A stretch of DNA of 64,000 nt, from positions 4,828,501 through 4,892,500 of the forward strand of contig NZ_JACHIU010000001.1 of assembly GCF_014207705.1 (NCBI RefSeq), written 5' to 3'. The stretch is from Sphaerisporangium rubeum (GTDB lineage Bacteria > Actinomycetota > Actinomycetes > Streptosporangiales > Streptosporangiaceae). Each line of letters starts with the position of its first letter. The stretch's first letter is position 1. The notes below the pieces were generated by a model. It did not search any database, was not told the origin of the DNA, and was given only the letters and a program-made list of their open reading frames with translations. A program made the position numbers and the translations under genes. This document shows, piece after piece, positions 15,006 through 23,743 of this stretch.

Positions 15006-16683
15006 GGTCGCCACGCTCGCAGGCCACGCCGTCCTGGTCGCCGTCGACGTACCAGTGGTACTCGGGGTGCACACCCTTGGTGTAGGGGCCGTACCCGGCG
15101 GCGTTGGCCAGCTTGCAACTGGCGAACCGCTTGTCGGGTTTCCGGGTGGCGGTGCTCTGCGGCGTGGTCGCGGACGGGCTCGGGGAGGTCTGCGCCACCG
15201 GCGTGGTGCCGCCGGTCTGGCCTCCCGGTGACGAGCCGGTCGGGGGGGTCAGCGGCATGGCGCCGGCCCCGTTCGAGGTGGGACCGCCGGTGGCTGTGCC
15301 TCCCGGCGCGCTGGGGCCGCCGGACGGCCCCGTGTTCGGGACCGTGTTCGGGTTCGCGGACGGCACGGGGTTCGGGTTCGGGACGGTGTTCGGGTCCGCG
15401 GCCGGCGCGCAGGTGCTCGTGCCGCCGGGGTTGAGCGGCGCGTTCTGGCCTTGACCGTCGGGGACGCCGGACTGGCCCTGAGTCGGGGCTCCCGGCTGGC
15501 CCTGGGAGGTGGGAACTCCCCCCGGCTGGCCTTGAGCGTTGGGGTCGCCGGGCTGGTTCTGGACCGGGCCGCCGGGCTGGCCCGGGGACGACGGCCCGCC
15601 TGGCTGGCCCTGCGAGGTCGGCGCACCTGGCTGGTTCTGGCCGTTGGGGACACCGGACTGGTTCTGGCCGTTCGGGACCCCCGGCTGGGCCTGGTTCGGG
15701 TCGGTCGGGGGGCAGGTGCTCGGGGCCGGGGCGGCGCCGGTGCCGAGGAGGCGGCCCACCAGGGAGTCGGCCTGGTCCTTGGTGAAACCCGAGATGCTCA
15801 GGCTGTCCACGGTCAGGGGCTGGGCCACCCGGGGTGCGGCGACGACGCGGTCGGACACGACGACGGCGAGCTGCTGGTCCAGGGAGTCGCGGGTGAGGTC
15901 GGAGACACGGTCGCGGCTCTCGGGGGGCAGGACGACGCGGACGGCGTACTTGTCGTCCCGCTCGGCGACGGCCTCGACCTTGAGCACGGAGGTGACGGTG
16001 ACGCCGGGGGCGAGCTGGTAGCAGGTGGTGGAGGTGTCGTCGAGCACGGCCTCGGCGCCGGGGCACGGGGCGGCCCGCACGCCGGTGACCGGCGCGAAGT
16101 GGATGGTGGTGGCCAGGCGGCGCGGCGGCGCCACGCCGAGCGGCACGTCGGGCTGGCTGGTCATCAGTACGGCGATCGTGCCGAGCACCCCTGTCACGAG
16201 CACCACGACGACCAGCGCCGTCACCAGCGCGATCGTCGTGGACCGCGCGGCGCGCGGCGGCCCCGCGGGCCCACCCGGCTCACCCTCAGGCGCCGGGCCG
16301 TCGGGGCCCTCGGGCCCCATTGGCTCCTCCGGCCCCGCGCCACCGGGTCCGGCGAGCTCCTCGGGTTCGCTGAGCGGCGGCTCCTGCGGCGGCAGCGGCG
16401 GCTCGGTGTGCCGCCATCCGGTCGTCGCCGCGGACCCCCAGGTGAAACCGGACGGGTCGGTGAGCGGCCCGTCGTCCAGCCTCTGGCCCGCGGACCTGGT
16501 GGCGGGCCACGGCCCGGCGTCGGCGTCCTGCGACCACGCGTCCGCCTCACGCGCGCGCCATTCGTCGGGCTCCAGCGGCCTTCCGGTGAGGACTTCTGTG
16601 GGGAACTCGACAGGCTCTGCCGGCTGCCCGGCCTGTTCGCCTGGCGGGCCGGTGTGCCCGTAGTTCCCCTGATCGTTACGCAT
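14998..16683 (-). CDS. Membrane protein with SecDF-P1-like and excalibur domains
   Basis: A 561-residue single-pass protein. Residues 1-145 are acidic, Pro/Gly-rich and cytoplasmic. One TM helix follows (TTIALVTALVVVVLVTGVLG, ~148-170). Then comes a region resembling the SecDF P1 head (AVRVVLPPESRDRVSDLTRD, QLAVVVSDRVVAAPRV, ISGFTKDQADSLVGRL). A ~190-residue low-complexity linker is rich in GQPGG and NPN units. The C-terminus is an excalibur calcium-binding domain (FASCKLANAAGYG, WYVDGDQDGVACER). ATG 16683 has AGGGG 5 nt upstream. It is not a SecD protein: the export channel helices are missing. A cell-envelope role is likely but unspecified. Confidence 0.75.
   Translation of the reverse strand: MRNDQGNYGHTGPPGEQAGQPAEPVEFPTEVLTGRPLEPDEWRAREADAWSQDADAGPWPATRSAGQRLDDGPLTDPSGFTWGSAATTGWRHTEPPLPPQEPPLSEPEELAGPGGAGPEEPMGPEGPDGPAPEGEPGGPAGPPRAARSTTIALVTALVVVVLVTGVLGTIAVLMTSQPDVPLGVAPPRRLATTIHFAPVTGVRAAPCPGAEAVLDDTSTTCYQLAPGVTVTSVLKVEAVAERDDKYAVRVVLPPESRDRVSDLTRDSLDQQLAVVVSDRVVAAPRVAQPLTVDSLSISGFTKDQADSLVGRLLGTGAAPAPSTCPPTDPNQAQPGVPNGQNQSGVPNGQNQPGAPTSQGQPGGPSSPGQPGGPVQNQPGDPNAQGQPGGVPTSQGQPGAPTQGQSGVPDGQGQNAPLNPGGTSTCAPAADPNTVPNPNPVPSANPNTVPNTGPSGGPSAPGGTATGGPTSNGAGAMPLTPPTGSSPGGQTGGTTPVAQTSPSPSATTPQSTATRKPDKRFASCKLANAAGYGPYTKGVHPEYHWYVDGDQDGVACERGDLT
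15441..15700 (-). repeat. Low-complexity coding repeat (Gly-Gln-Pro-rich linker)
   Basis: This stretch encodes irregular repeats of the form GQxGxP, such as GVPNGQNQ, GAPTSQGQ and GGPSSPGQ, inside the preceding gene. At DNA level it shows repeated GGCTGGCCCTG-like blocks. It is probably a flexible extracellular spacer and is prone to length variation. Confidence 0.7.
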
Positions 16684-16984
16684 CCTCACCCCTGTGACCG
16701 CTTGATGCTCCGACGAGCCTATCCGAGAGGTGCGGCGACAGGGCTAACCGCCTGAACAGCCGCCAGGCAGGGGGATGGCGGAAGATCTCCGGACGCTTTG
16801 CCGTCTGCTGAGGGTAATTCCTGGTGGCATGGTCCTTGGCGGGGGTTTTTCGGGGAAGGGGCCCAAGGGTGACAAGCGTCCGGCGCCTCCACCCCCCGGC
16901 GCCGGGGACGTCGGCGCCTGCGGTGCGCGGCGGTCCCCCGCGGGAGGCGGCCCGCCGGTCGAGGGGCGACGGAGGAGTTCCCAC
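16684..16984. other. Divergent promoter region before ald
   Basis: This ~300-bp gap lies between divergent genes. No gene is supported. It should contain both promoters, but I cannot identify convincing -10/-35 boxes. The strong ribosome site GGAGGAG at 16971-16977 belongs to ald. Confidence 0.5.
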
Positions 16985-18100
16985 ATGAAGGTCGGAGTAC
17001 CCCGAGAGGTCAAGGACAACGAGTACCGCGTCGCGCTGACCCCGGCCGGTGCGCACGAGTTCACGGCACGCGGCCACGAGGTGCTGGTGGAACGGGGAGC
17101 GGGGACGGGGTCGTCGATCCCGGACGAGCAGTTCGCGCGCGCGGGGGCCGTCATCGTCGACTCGGCGGAGGAGGTGTGGCGCGACGGCGAGCTGATCTTG
17201 AAGGTCAAGGAGCCGATCTCGTCGGAGTACTCCCTGATGCGTGAGGGCCAGGTGCTGTTCACCTACCTGCATCTGGCCGCGTCACGCAAGCTCACCATGG
17301 CGATGCTGGAGTCCGGCGTCACCGGGATCGCGTACGAGACCGTGCAGACGGCCACCGGCGCGCTTCCCCTGCTGGCCCCCATGTCGGAGGTCGCGGGCCG
17401 GATCGCGCCGCAGGTCGGCGCGTATCACCTGATGCGGCAGGGTGGCGGCAGAGGGGTGCTGATGGGTGGGGTGGCGGGGGTGTACCCGGCGAAGGTCGTG
17501 GTGCTCGGAGCCGGGGTGTCCGGCATGAACGCCGCCGTGGTCGCGCTCGGCATGCAGGCCGAGGTGCTGATCCTGGACAAGAACATCGACCGGCTGCGGC
17601 AGGCCGACACGATCTACCGGGGCCATCTGCGGACGGTGGCGTCCAACGCCTACGAGATCGAGCGCGCGGTGCTCGGCGCCGACCTGGTGATCGGCGCGGT
17701 GCTGGTGCCCGGCGCCAAGGCGCCGAAGCTGATCTCCAACGAGCTGGTGTCCCGCATGAAGCCGGGCTCGGTGCTCGTGGACATCTCGATCGACCAGGGT
17801 GGCGCGTTCGAGGACTCCCGGCCGACGACGCACGCGCACCCGACGTACAAGGTGCACGGCTCGGTGTTCTACTGCGTGGCGAACATGCCGGGGGCCGTGC
17901 CGCACACCTCGACGTACGCGCTGACCAACGTCACGCTGCCGTACGCCACGGCCATCGCCGACAAGGGGTGGCGCGCGGCGCTGGCCGACGATCCGGCGCT
18001 GGCCCACGGGCTGAACGTGCACGCGGGCCGGCTCACCAACCACCCCGTGGGCCAGGCGCACGGCGTCGAGGCGGTCGATCCGGAGGAACTGCTGCGCTGA
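16985..18100 (+). CDS. ald: Alanine dehydrogenase
   Basis: A 371-residue NAD-dependent L-alanine dehydrogenase, converting alanine to pyruvate and ammonia and the reverse; full length for the family. The N-terminus MKVGVPREVKDNEYRVALTP is diagnostic. The substrate-binding Lys and His regions (LILKVKEP, LFTYLHLA) and the Rossmann segment VVVLGAGVSGMNAA are present, as is VDISIDQGG. ATG 16985 follows GGAGGAG at 7 nt spacing; a longer frame upstream to 16775 has no similarity. It is a monocistronic gene in nitrogen and redox metabolism and converges with the DUF3105 gene. Confidence 0.97.
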   Translation: MKVGVPREVKDNEYRVALTPAGAHEFTARGHEVLVERGAGTGSSIPDEQFARAGAVIVDSAEEVWRDGELILKVKEPISSEYSLMREGQVLFTYLHLAASRKLTMAMLESGVTGIAYETVQTATGALPLLAPMSEVAGRIAPQVGAYHLMRQGGGRGVLMGGVAGVYPAKVVVLGAGVSGMNAAVVALGMQAEVLILDKNIDRLRQADTIYRGHLRTVASNAYEIERAVLGADLVIGAVLVPGAKAPKLISNELVSRMKPGSVLVDISIDQGGAFEDSRPTTHAHPTYKVHGSVFYCVANMPGAVPHTSTYALTNVTLPYATAIADKGWRAALADDPALAHGLNVHAGRLTNHPVGQAHGVEAVDPEELLR

Positions 18101-18140
18101 GCCGCCGCGTCAGGGACGGCTCAGCGCGACTCGGCGCGGC

Positions 18141-18875
18141 TCAGGACGACGGGGTGGCGCTCGGCGCGGCGGTGTCGGACGGCATGGTGGGGTCCGGGGC
18201 CGGAGCGGTGCCGCTGGCGCTCGGCTCGGGGGTGGCGGCCTTGTCCGGCAGCGGGTTCTGCGCGGCCGGCAGGTCGGTGCTGCCCGAGCCGCCACAGGTG
18301 GCGCCGTACTCCGGTGTGGTGGACGGGTTCTGCTTGTACTTGCTGATGTACTTCGGCAGGCGCGGGTCGTCGGCGCTGTTGAGCTTCAGCTGGTGGTTCC
18401 ACGAGCTGACCACGACCGGCGCGGACAGGCCGGGGTAGGGGCTGAGCACCATGTAGTCGGTGGTGACGAGGGCCTTGAGCTTGTCCACCTGGGGCTTCGG
18501 CAGGTCGGGCCGGTAGGTGATCCACACCGCGCCGTGCTCCATGGAGTGGACGGCGTTCTCGTTGTTGACCGGCTCGTCGTAGACCTTGCAGAGCTGCCAG
18601 GTGGGGTTGTGCTCACCGCCGACCGGGGGGTTCTCCTTGTAGGTCACCTTGGCGGACGTGTGACCGGCACCCTTGTAGCTGTAGGTGGTCACGCCGTCCA
18701 GGGACGACTTGGCCCGCTCGTTGATCACGTAGTACCCGACGACACCGACCAGCACCGCGATGATGAGGCCGCCCGTACCCCACATGAGCAGTGCCGCGCG
18801 CCGCTCCTTGCGCTTCTGCGCGGCGCGCACCTTGGCGAGCTGCTCCCGCCGAGCCTGCGTCCTCTCCTTGGCCAT
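18141..18875 (-). CDS. DUF3105 membrane-anchored protein
   Basis: A 244-residue protein. It has a basic N-terminus (ARREQLAKVRAAQKRKERR), one TM helix (ALLMWGTGGLIIAVLVGVVG), then an extracytoplasmic DUF3105 domain with the family signature VGGEHNPTWQLCKVYDEPV and VHSMEHGAVWITY. His, Cys and Met residues cluster in these motifs. A Pro/Ala/Ser-rich C-terminal tail follows. The function of DUF3105 is not established. It is divergent from a DUF305 gene, a combination often seen in actinobacteria, which suggests a shared, possibly metal-related, envelope task. Confidence 0.9.
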   Translation of the reverse strand: MAKERTQARREQLAKVRAAQKRKERRAALLMWGTGGLIIAVLVGVVGYYVINERAKSSLDGVTTYSYKGAGHTSAKVTYKENPPVGGEHNPTWQLCKVYDEPVNNENAVHSMEHGAVWITYRPDLPKPQVDKLKALVTTDYMVLSPYPGLSAPVVVSSWNHQLKLNSADDPRLPKYISKYKQNPSTTPEYGATCGGSGSTDLPAAQNPLPDKAATPEPSASGTAPAPDPTMPSDTAAPSATPSS

Positions 18876-19006
18876 ACTGGTCCTCCACCGCCCGCGTCAC
18901 GTTTGCGTTTTCTGTCAAGCCGCCTGGCTTACGTGGAGGATAGTGGGTAAGTAATAAGGTTTGCGTCTATCGCCCTTGTCATCCCTGCCTCAGGACTCAC
19001 TCAGCC

Positions 19007-19654
19007 ATGAATCTTTCACGTACCCGCCAGATTCTGGTCGTGCTCGTGGCGTGCGCGCTGACCGCGGTGGTGACCGTGTTCGTCACCCGCGCGGCGGGCC
19101 CGCCGGGGGACGACTCGCCGGAGGCGGGCTTCGCGCGCGACATGGCGGTGCACCACGCGCAGGCCGCCGAGATGGGGTTCTCGCTGCGGGACAACAGCGA
19201 CGACCAGCCGATCAGGAACCTGGCGTACGACATCATCACCACGCAGACGGCGCAGCGCGGCATGTTCGGCGGGTGGTTGCAGCAGTGGGGCCTGAACCAG
19301 GCCAGTGACCGCCCCCCGATGGCGTGGATGGCCGGCCACGGCGGACACGGCGCGGCGGCGTCGCCGTCCCCCGGCGGGGTGCCGCGGATGCCGGGGATGG
19401 CGAGCGACGAGGAGATGGAGCGCCTGAAGGCCACCAAGGGCAAGGACGGCGAGATTCTTTTCCTGCAGCTGATGATCCGCCACCACGAAGGCGGGGTGGA
19501 CATGGCCAAGGCGCTGCTGAAGCTGTCGAACCGGCCCGAGGTCCGCACCATGGCGCAGCACATCGTGGACACGCAGGACAGCGAGATCCAGCTCATGACC
19601 GAGATGCTCACGGCGCGCGGCGCCAAGCCGTACCCGTCGATCCTGACGGAGTAG
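19007..19654 (+). CDS. DUF305 ferritin-like exported protein
   Basis: A 215-residue exported or N-anchored protein. A hydrophobic segment (ILVVLVACALTAVVTVFVT) is followed by the DUF305 four-helix domain. The paired signatures FARDMAVHHAQAAEMG and LMIRHHEGGVDMA carry the conserved His residues. A His/Gly/Met-rich segment (MAWMAGHGGHG) lies between them. DUF305 proteins are often found beside copper and metal genes. ATG 19007 follows a sequence with little ribosome-site similarity. It is divergent from the DUF3105 gene across 131 bp that contains AAGCC/GGCTT at 18917-18930. Confidence 0.9.
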   Translation: MNLSRTRQILVVLVACALTAVVTVFVTRAAGPPGDDSPEAGFARDMAVHHAQAAEMGFSLRDNSDDQPIRNLAYDIITTQTAQRGMFGGWLQQWGLNQASDRPPMAWMAGHGGHGAAASPSPGGVPRMPGMASDEEMERLKATKGKDGEILFLQLMIRHHEGGVDMAKALLKLSNRPEVRTMAQHIVDTQDSEIQLMTEMLTARGAKPYPSILTE

Positions 19655-19661
19655 GCGGCGC

Positions 19662-20723
19662 TCAGCCGGTGGCCATCTCCTCGGTGATCGCGGCGGCGAA
19701 GGCCTCGATGTCGCTCTCGGTGGTGTCGAAGGACGTCATCCAGCGGACCTCGCCGGTGGCCTCGTCCCAGGTGTAGAACCGGAACCGCTTGCGTACCCGG
19801 TCGGCGACGGCGCGCGGCAGCATGGCGAACACCGCGTTGGCCTGCACGGGACGGGTCACGGTGACGCCGGGGATGGCGCGCACGGTCTCGGCGAGCAGGG
19901 CCGCCATGGCGTTGGCCCGGCGCGCGTTGCGCAGCCACAGGTCCCCGGCGAGCAGCGCCTCGAACTGCGCCGACACGAAGCGCATCTTGGAGGCGAGCTG
20001 CATGGAGCTCTTGCGCAGGTAGATCATGCCGCGCGCGGCGTCGCGGTTGAGCACGACGACGGCCTCGCCGAACATCAGGCCGCTCTTGGTGCCGCCGAAC
20101 GACAGCACGTCCACGCCGGCGTCGGTGGTGAGGGCCCGCAGCGGCACGTCGAGCGCCGCGGCGGCGTTGGCGAGGCGCGAGCCGTCGAGGTGGACGACCA
20201 TGCCGAGGCCGTGCGCGTGCGCGGTGACCGCGGCGATCTCCTCGGGGGTGTACAGCGAGCCGAGCTCGGTGCTCTGCGAGATCGACACGACCCTCGGCTG
20301 CGCGCGGTGCTCGTCGCCGAAGCCCCAGGCCTCCTGGTCGATCAGCTCGGGGGTGAGCTTGCCGTCCGGGGTGGTCACCATGCGCAGCTTGATGCCGCCG
20401 GACTGCTCGGGTGCGCCGCCTTCGTCGGTGTTGAGGTGGGAGGAGTAGGCGCAGACCACGGCCTCCCAGGGGGAGGTCATGGCGCGCAGCGCGACGACGT
20501 TGGCGCCGGTGCCGTTGAACACCGGCCACACCTCGGCGTCGTCGCCGAAGTGGCGGCGGAAGACGTCGCCGAGGGCCTCGGTGTAGACGTCCTCGCCGTA
20601 CGCGGGCTGGTGACCGCCGTTGGCGAGGGCCACGGCCTCGAGGATCTCGGGGTGGGCCCCGGCGTAGTTGTCGCTGGCGAACCAGCGCACCCGCGGGTCG
20701 TGCCGTCGTCGCGCGTCGGTCAT
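19662..20723 (-). CDS. Threonine aldolase-like PLP enzyme
   Basis: A 353-residue fold-type I PLP enzyme of the threonine aldolase / beta-eliminating lyase group, which would cleave beta-hydroxy amino acids such as L-threonine to glycine and an aldehyde. Key segments are NGTGANVVALRA, VVHLDGSRLANA and the PLP-lysine motif LSFGGTKSGLMFGEAVV. ATG 20723 overlaps the stop of the upstream SDR gene (ATGA), which fixes the start and indicates translational coupling. It is the last gene of the DUF6421-SDR-aldolase operon. The physiological substrate is unknown. Confidence 0.9.
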   Translation of the reverse strand: MTDARRRHDPRVRWFASDNYAGAHPEILEAVALANGGHQPAYGEDVYTEALGDVFRRHFGDDAEVWPVFNGTGANVVALRAMTSPWEAVVCAYSSHLNTDEGGAPEQSGGIKLRMVTTPDGKLTPELIDQEAWGFGDEHRAQPRVVSISQSTELGSLYTPEEIAAVTAHAHGLGMVVHLDGSRLANAAAALDVPLRALTTDAGVDVLSFGGTKSGLMFGEAVVVLNRDAARGMIYLRKSSMQLASKMRFVSAQFEALLAGDLWLRNARRANAMAALLAETVRAIPGVTVTRPVQANAVFAMLPRAVADRVRKRFRFYTWDEATGEVRWMTSFDTTESDIEAFAAAITEEMATG

Positions 20724-21397
20724 GTGGTGAGGTCCAATCGTTCGCCGTTGACCTCGCTCGCCGGCCGGTCCCACAGGCTCGCGACGGCGTCGCCGAGCGC
20801 GGTCACGTCGGTGTAGCCGGGGAAGGTCTTCTCCGGGCTCGCGGCGCGCATGGCGTCGTTGACCAGGGCCTTCACCACGAGGATGGTGGCGGCGGAGCCG
20901 GTGTCGCGCAGGGAGTCGGCCAGGGCCAGGGTCCACGCCTCGGCGGCGGCCTTGGCGGCGGCGTACACGGCGCCACCCTGGGTCGGCCTGCGCGCGGCGG
21001 TGGCGGACACGATGGCGAACCGGCCGTCGCCGCCGGCGCGCAGCAGCGGCTCGAAGGCCAGGGTGACGTGCTGCAGGGTGCGGATGAGCTGGGTGTGCAG
21101 CGCGTCCCAGTCGGCGAGGTCGGTCTCGGCGAAGGTCTTGGAGCCGCGCCAGCCCCCCACCAGGTGCACCACGCCGTCCACGTGGCCGTGCTCGCGCTCG
21201 ACGCGGCCGGCGAGGTCGCGCACGGCGGCGAAGTCGGTCAGGTCGACCGCCTCGACGCCGTCGGCGGCGTGCCGGCCGACGCCGATCACGATGTCGCCGC
21301 GCGCCGCGAGACGGCCGGTGACGGCCTGGCCGGTGGGGCCGCCGGCCCCGGCGACGACGACGACACGCGGCCGGTTCTCGGAAGGCACGGAGCTCAT
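20720..21397 (-). CDS. Short-chain dehydrogenase/reductase
   Basis: A 225-residue SDR. The nucleotide loop is GAGGPTGQA, an internal VVHLVGG replaces the usual NNAG, and the catalytic Tyr/Lys lie in YAAAKAAAE. It is slightly short for a classical SDR. It overlaps the upstream DUF6421 gene by 4 bp and the downstream aldolase gene by 4 bp, so the three proteins are probably made in step. The oxidoreductase may act on an aldehyde or hydroxy product of the aldolase; this is an inference from context. Confidence 0.9.
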   Translation of the reverse strand: MSSVPSENRPRVVVVAGAGGPTGQAVTGRLAARGDIVIGVGRHAADGVEAVDLTDFAAVRDLAGRVEREHGHVDGVVHLVGGWRGSKTFAETDLADWDALHTQLIRTLQHVTLAFEPLLRAGGDGRFAIVSATAARRPTQGGAVYAAAKAAAEAWTLALADSLRDTGSAATILVVKALVNDAMRAASPEKTFPGYTDVTALGDAVASLWDRPASEVNGERLDLTT

Positions 21398-23457
21398 GGA
21401 CGGATTCCCTTCGTCGCCTCGATCACGGCGGCCAGCTTACGGCGCAGGGCCTCGTAGAACATGCTCAGCGGGAACTCGTCGGGAAGCACGGCGTCCACCA
21501 CGGCCTTGGGGAAGCCGTCCACCGGCAGCGCCTCGACGCCGCGGGCCCACACCGACGCCGGGTGCGGCGCGACGTACGCGGCGACCAGGCGGTGCGCGGC
21601 CAGCCAGTGGGCCAGTTTGGAGCGGTCGATGCCGTCGCGGTACAGCTTCTCGACCTCGCCGCGCAGGTCGGCCACGCAGGGGGCCACGCGGTCCCAGTCG
21701 ACGCTGAGGCGGTTGTCGGTCCAGCGCACCACGTCGTTCCTGTGCAGGTAGGCGAACAGGAGCTGGCCACCGAGGCCGTCGTAGTTGCGCACCCGCTCGC
21801 CGGTGATCGGGAAGCGGAACAGCCGGTCGAACAGGATGGCGTACTGCACGTAGCGGGCCTGCGGCACGCCTTCGGCCTCCAGCCTCACCGCCTCGCCGAA
21901 GGCGGTGAGGTCGCAGCGCAGCTCCTCCAGGGAGTACAGCCAGTACGGCATGCGCTGCTTGATCATGAAGGGGTCGAACGGCAGGTCGCCGTGGCTGTGG
22001 GTGCGGTCGTGCACGAGGTCCCACAGCACGAAGGTGTCCTGCGCGAGGTCCTGGCTGTCGAGCAGGCGCGCGGCGTCCGGCGGCAGCGCCAGCTTGAGCG
22101 TCTCGGCGGCGGCGCGGCTCACGCTGCGGAACCGCGCGGCCTCGCGGTCGCAGAAGATCGCACCCCAGGTGAAGCGCGGCGGGGTCTCCCGCACGGCGAC
22201 GGTCTCGGGGAACAGCACGGCCGAGTTGGTGTCGTACCCGGCGGTGAAGCCGGAGAAGGCGATCGGCACGAACATCGGGTTGTCGTAGCGGTCCCGTTCC
22301 AGCGCGGCCAGCCAGTCCGGCCACACGGTGCGGATCCAGACCGCCTCCAGGTGGCGGGACGGGTTGCCGTTCTGGGTGTACATGGGGAACACCACCAGGT
22401 GCTCCAGGCCGTCCTCGCGCTGCCGCTCGGGGTGGAAGGCGTTCAGGGAGTCGAGGAAGTCGGGGACGCCGAAGCCGCCGTCCCGCCATTCGCGCAGGTC
22501 GGCCTGTACGGCGGCGAGGTAGGCGGCGTCGTGGGGGAAGCGCGGCGCGAGGCGCTCCACGCCGGCGAGCACACGGTCCAGGATCGGCGCGGCGGCGGCG
22601 GTGTCGTCGACGGAGCCGTCCTTGGCGGTCAGGGGACGCAGGTCCTCGACGGCGGCGGCGAGCGCGGCGAAGTCGGCGTCGTCGTCGCGGCGGCCCGCGG
22701 CGCTCTCCGGGACGCGCGCGGCCCAGGTGACGACGTTGCCCCACAGGCGGGTGTGGCGCAGGTCGCCGATGGAGTCGTCGCCGAACAGGTCGGAGTCGGC
22801 GAACACCACGACCCGGCCGCGGCCGTGCCGCAGCGCCACGGCGAGCGGACGGCCGGCGGGGTCGGCGGTGGGTGAGGTGCGGAACAGGACGGTGGCGTCG
22901 CCTGGCGCGGTGAGCACGCCGGCGCGGTAGAAGCAGGCCTCGCGCGCGCCGGCGGTGAGGTCCTCGCCGGCGCCGTCGAGCTCGGGGGTGCCGAGCACCC
23001 AGGCGGCGACGCCGTTGTAGCAGGCGGCGGGGTCCTGGACGGTGGTGTGCTCGACCTCGACGCCGAACCTCGCGAGCAGTTCGGCGAGGTTGTTGCCGTA
23101 CTTGTCCTGCTCGTGCTCGGCCAGCACGAGCAGGCCGCCGCCGTCGGCGACGTACCGCTCGATCGTGTCGATCTCCCCGGCGGGGAACACGGGGCTGCCG
23201 GTGCCGGTGGTGCGCTCCCAGCGCGTGCCGGCCGGGTGCGCGACGACGAACACGTCGGCGGCGGCGAGCAGTGCCGGGGTGAGGGGCCCCTCGGCGTGCG
23301 CGGTGACGGTGTGGCCGAGGCCGCGCAGCACTTCGGCGGCGCGCGCGTAGCTGTTGTCGTCGGGGTGCGCGGGGTTGATGGCCTCGGCGACCTCGCGCCG
23401 GATCGTCCACGATTCGCTGTGCGCTTCGTCGAACAGCACCCGCGGGAAAGCCGTCAT
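21394..23457 (-). CDS. DUF6421 family protein
   Basis: A 687-residue protein of the actinobacterial DUF6421 family. The first ~230 residues look like a GATase-like/flavodoxin-type fold (VFVVAHPAGT, GGGLLVLAEHEQDKYGNN, RVVVFADSDLF). The rest (~250-687) is the family-specific region, rich in aromatic and His residues (FAYLHRNDVVRW, WDLVHDRTHSHGDLPFDPF). ATG 23457 is preceded by GAGGAGGGG; the longer frame to 23592 enters the promoter. No signal peptide is seen. It leads the operon with the SDR and aldolase. Its biochemical function is unknown. Confidence 0.85.
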   Translation of the reverse strand: MTAFPRVLFDEAHSESWTIRREVAEAINPAHPDDNSYARAAEVLRGLGHTVTAHAEGPLTPALLAAADVFVVAHPAGTRWERTTGTGSPVFPAGEIDTIERYVADGGGLLVLAEHEQDKYGNNLAELLARFGVEVEHTTVQDPAACYNGVAAWVLGTPELDGAGEDLTAGAREACFYRAGVLTAPGDATVLFRTSPTADPAGRPLAVALRHGRGRVVVFADSDLFGDDSIGDLRHTRLWGNVVTWAARVPESAAGRRDDDADFAALAAAVEDLRPLTAKDGSVDDTAAAAPILDRVLAGVERLAPRFPHDAAYLAAVQADLREWRDGGFGVPDFLDSLNAFHPERQREDGLEHLVVFPMYTQNGNPSRHLEAVWIRTVWPDWLAALERDRYDNPMFVPIAFSGFTAGYDTNSAVLFPETVAVRETPPRFTWGAIFCDREAARFRSVSRAAAETLKLALPPDAARLLDSQDLAQDTFVLWDLVHDRTHSHGDLPFDPFMIKQRMPYWLYSLEELRCDLTAFGEAVRLEAEGVPQARYVQYAILFDRLFRFPITGERVRNYDGLGGQLLFAYLHRNDVVRWTDNRLSVDWDRVAPCVADLRGEVEKLYRDGIDRSKLAHWLAAHRLVAAYVAPHPASVWARGVEALPVDGFPKAVVDAVLPDEFPLSMFYEALRRKLAAVIEATKGIRP

Positions 23458-23477
23458 CGTCGTCCACCCCTCCTCGT

Positions 23478-23521
23478 ACAGAAAATATCCGGCATCGTAC
23501 CGATTTATACGGAAAATATAC
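23478..23521 (-). promoter_or_regulatory. Direct-repeat operator candidate before the DUF6421 operon
   Basis: TACAGAAAATATCC (23478-23491) and TACGGAAAATATAC (23508-23521) are direct repeats 30 bp apart, about three helical turns. They are strikingly AT-rich in a very GC-rich region, and lie 21-64 bp upstream of the DUF6421 ATG. They probably flank or overlap the promoter. The binding factor is unknown. Confidence 0.5.
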
Positions 23522-23743
23522 ACAGGGATGTGGGTGAAGCGGGAACTCGTGTCGCGCCGGGCCGGTGCGGCGACGGCCGGTGTCCGCGCCACGCGCCGCG
23601 GCCCCGGGGACCGAGCCGCCGGGAGGCGATCGCAGCGCGCTCAACGACCGATTGCAACTGCGTGACGGCAGCGTGTTGAGGCTTGTCGAGTGCCGGTACC
23701 GCTGCGACGCTGGTAACACACTGATCGGGAATTGGAGGCGGAG

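Noticed and set aside
12702-15074. Long minus-strand frame opposite the xanthine-dehydrogenase gene
   Set aside because: His/Arg-rich shadow frame; the plus strand carries every molybdenum-site motif.
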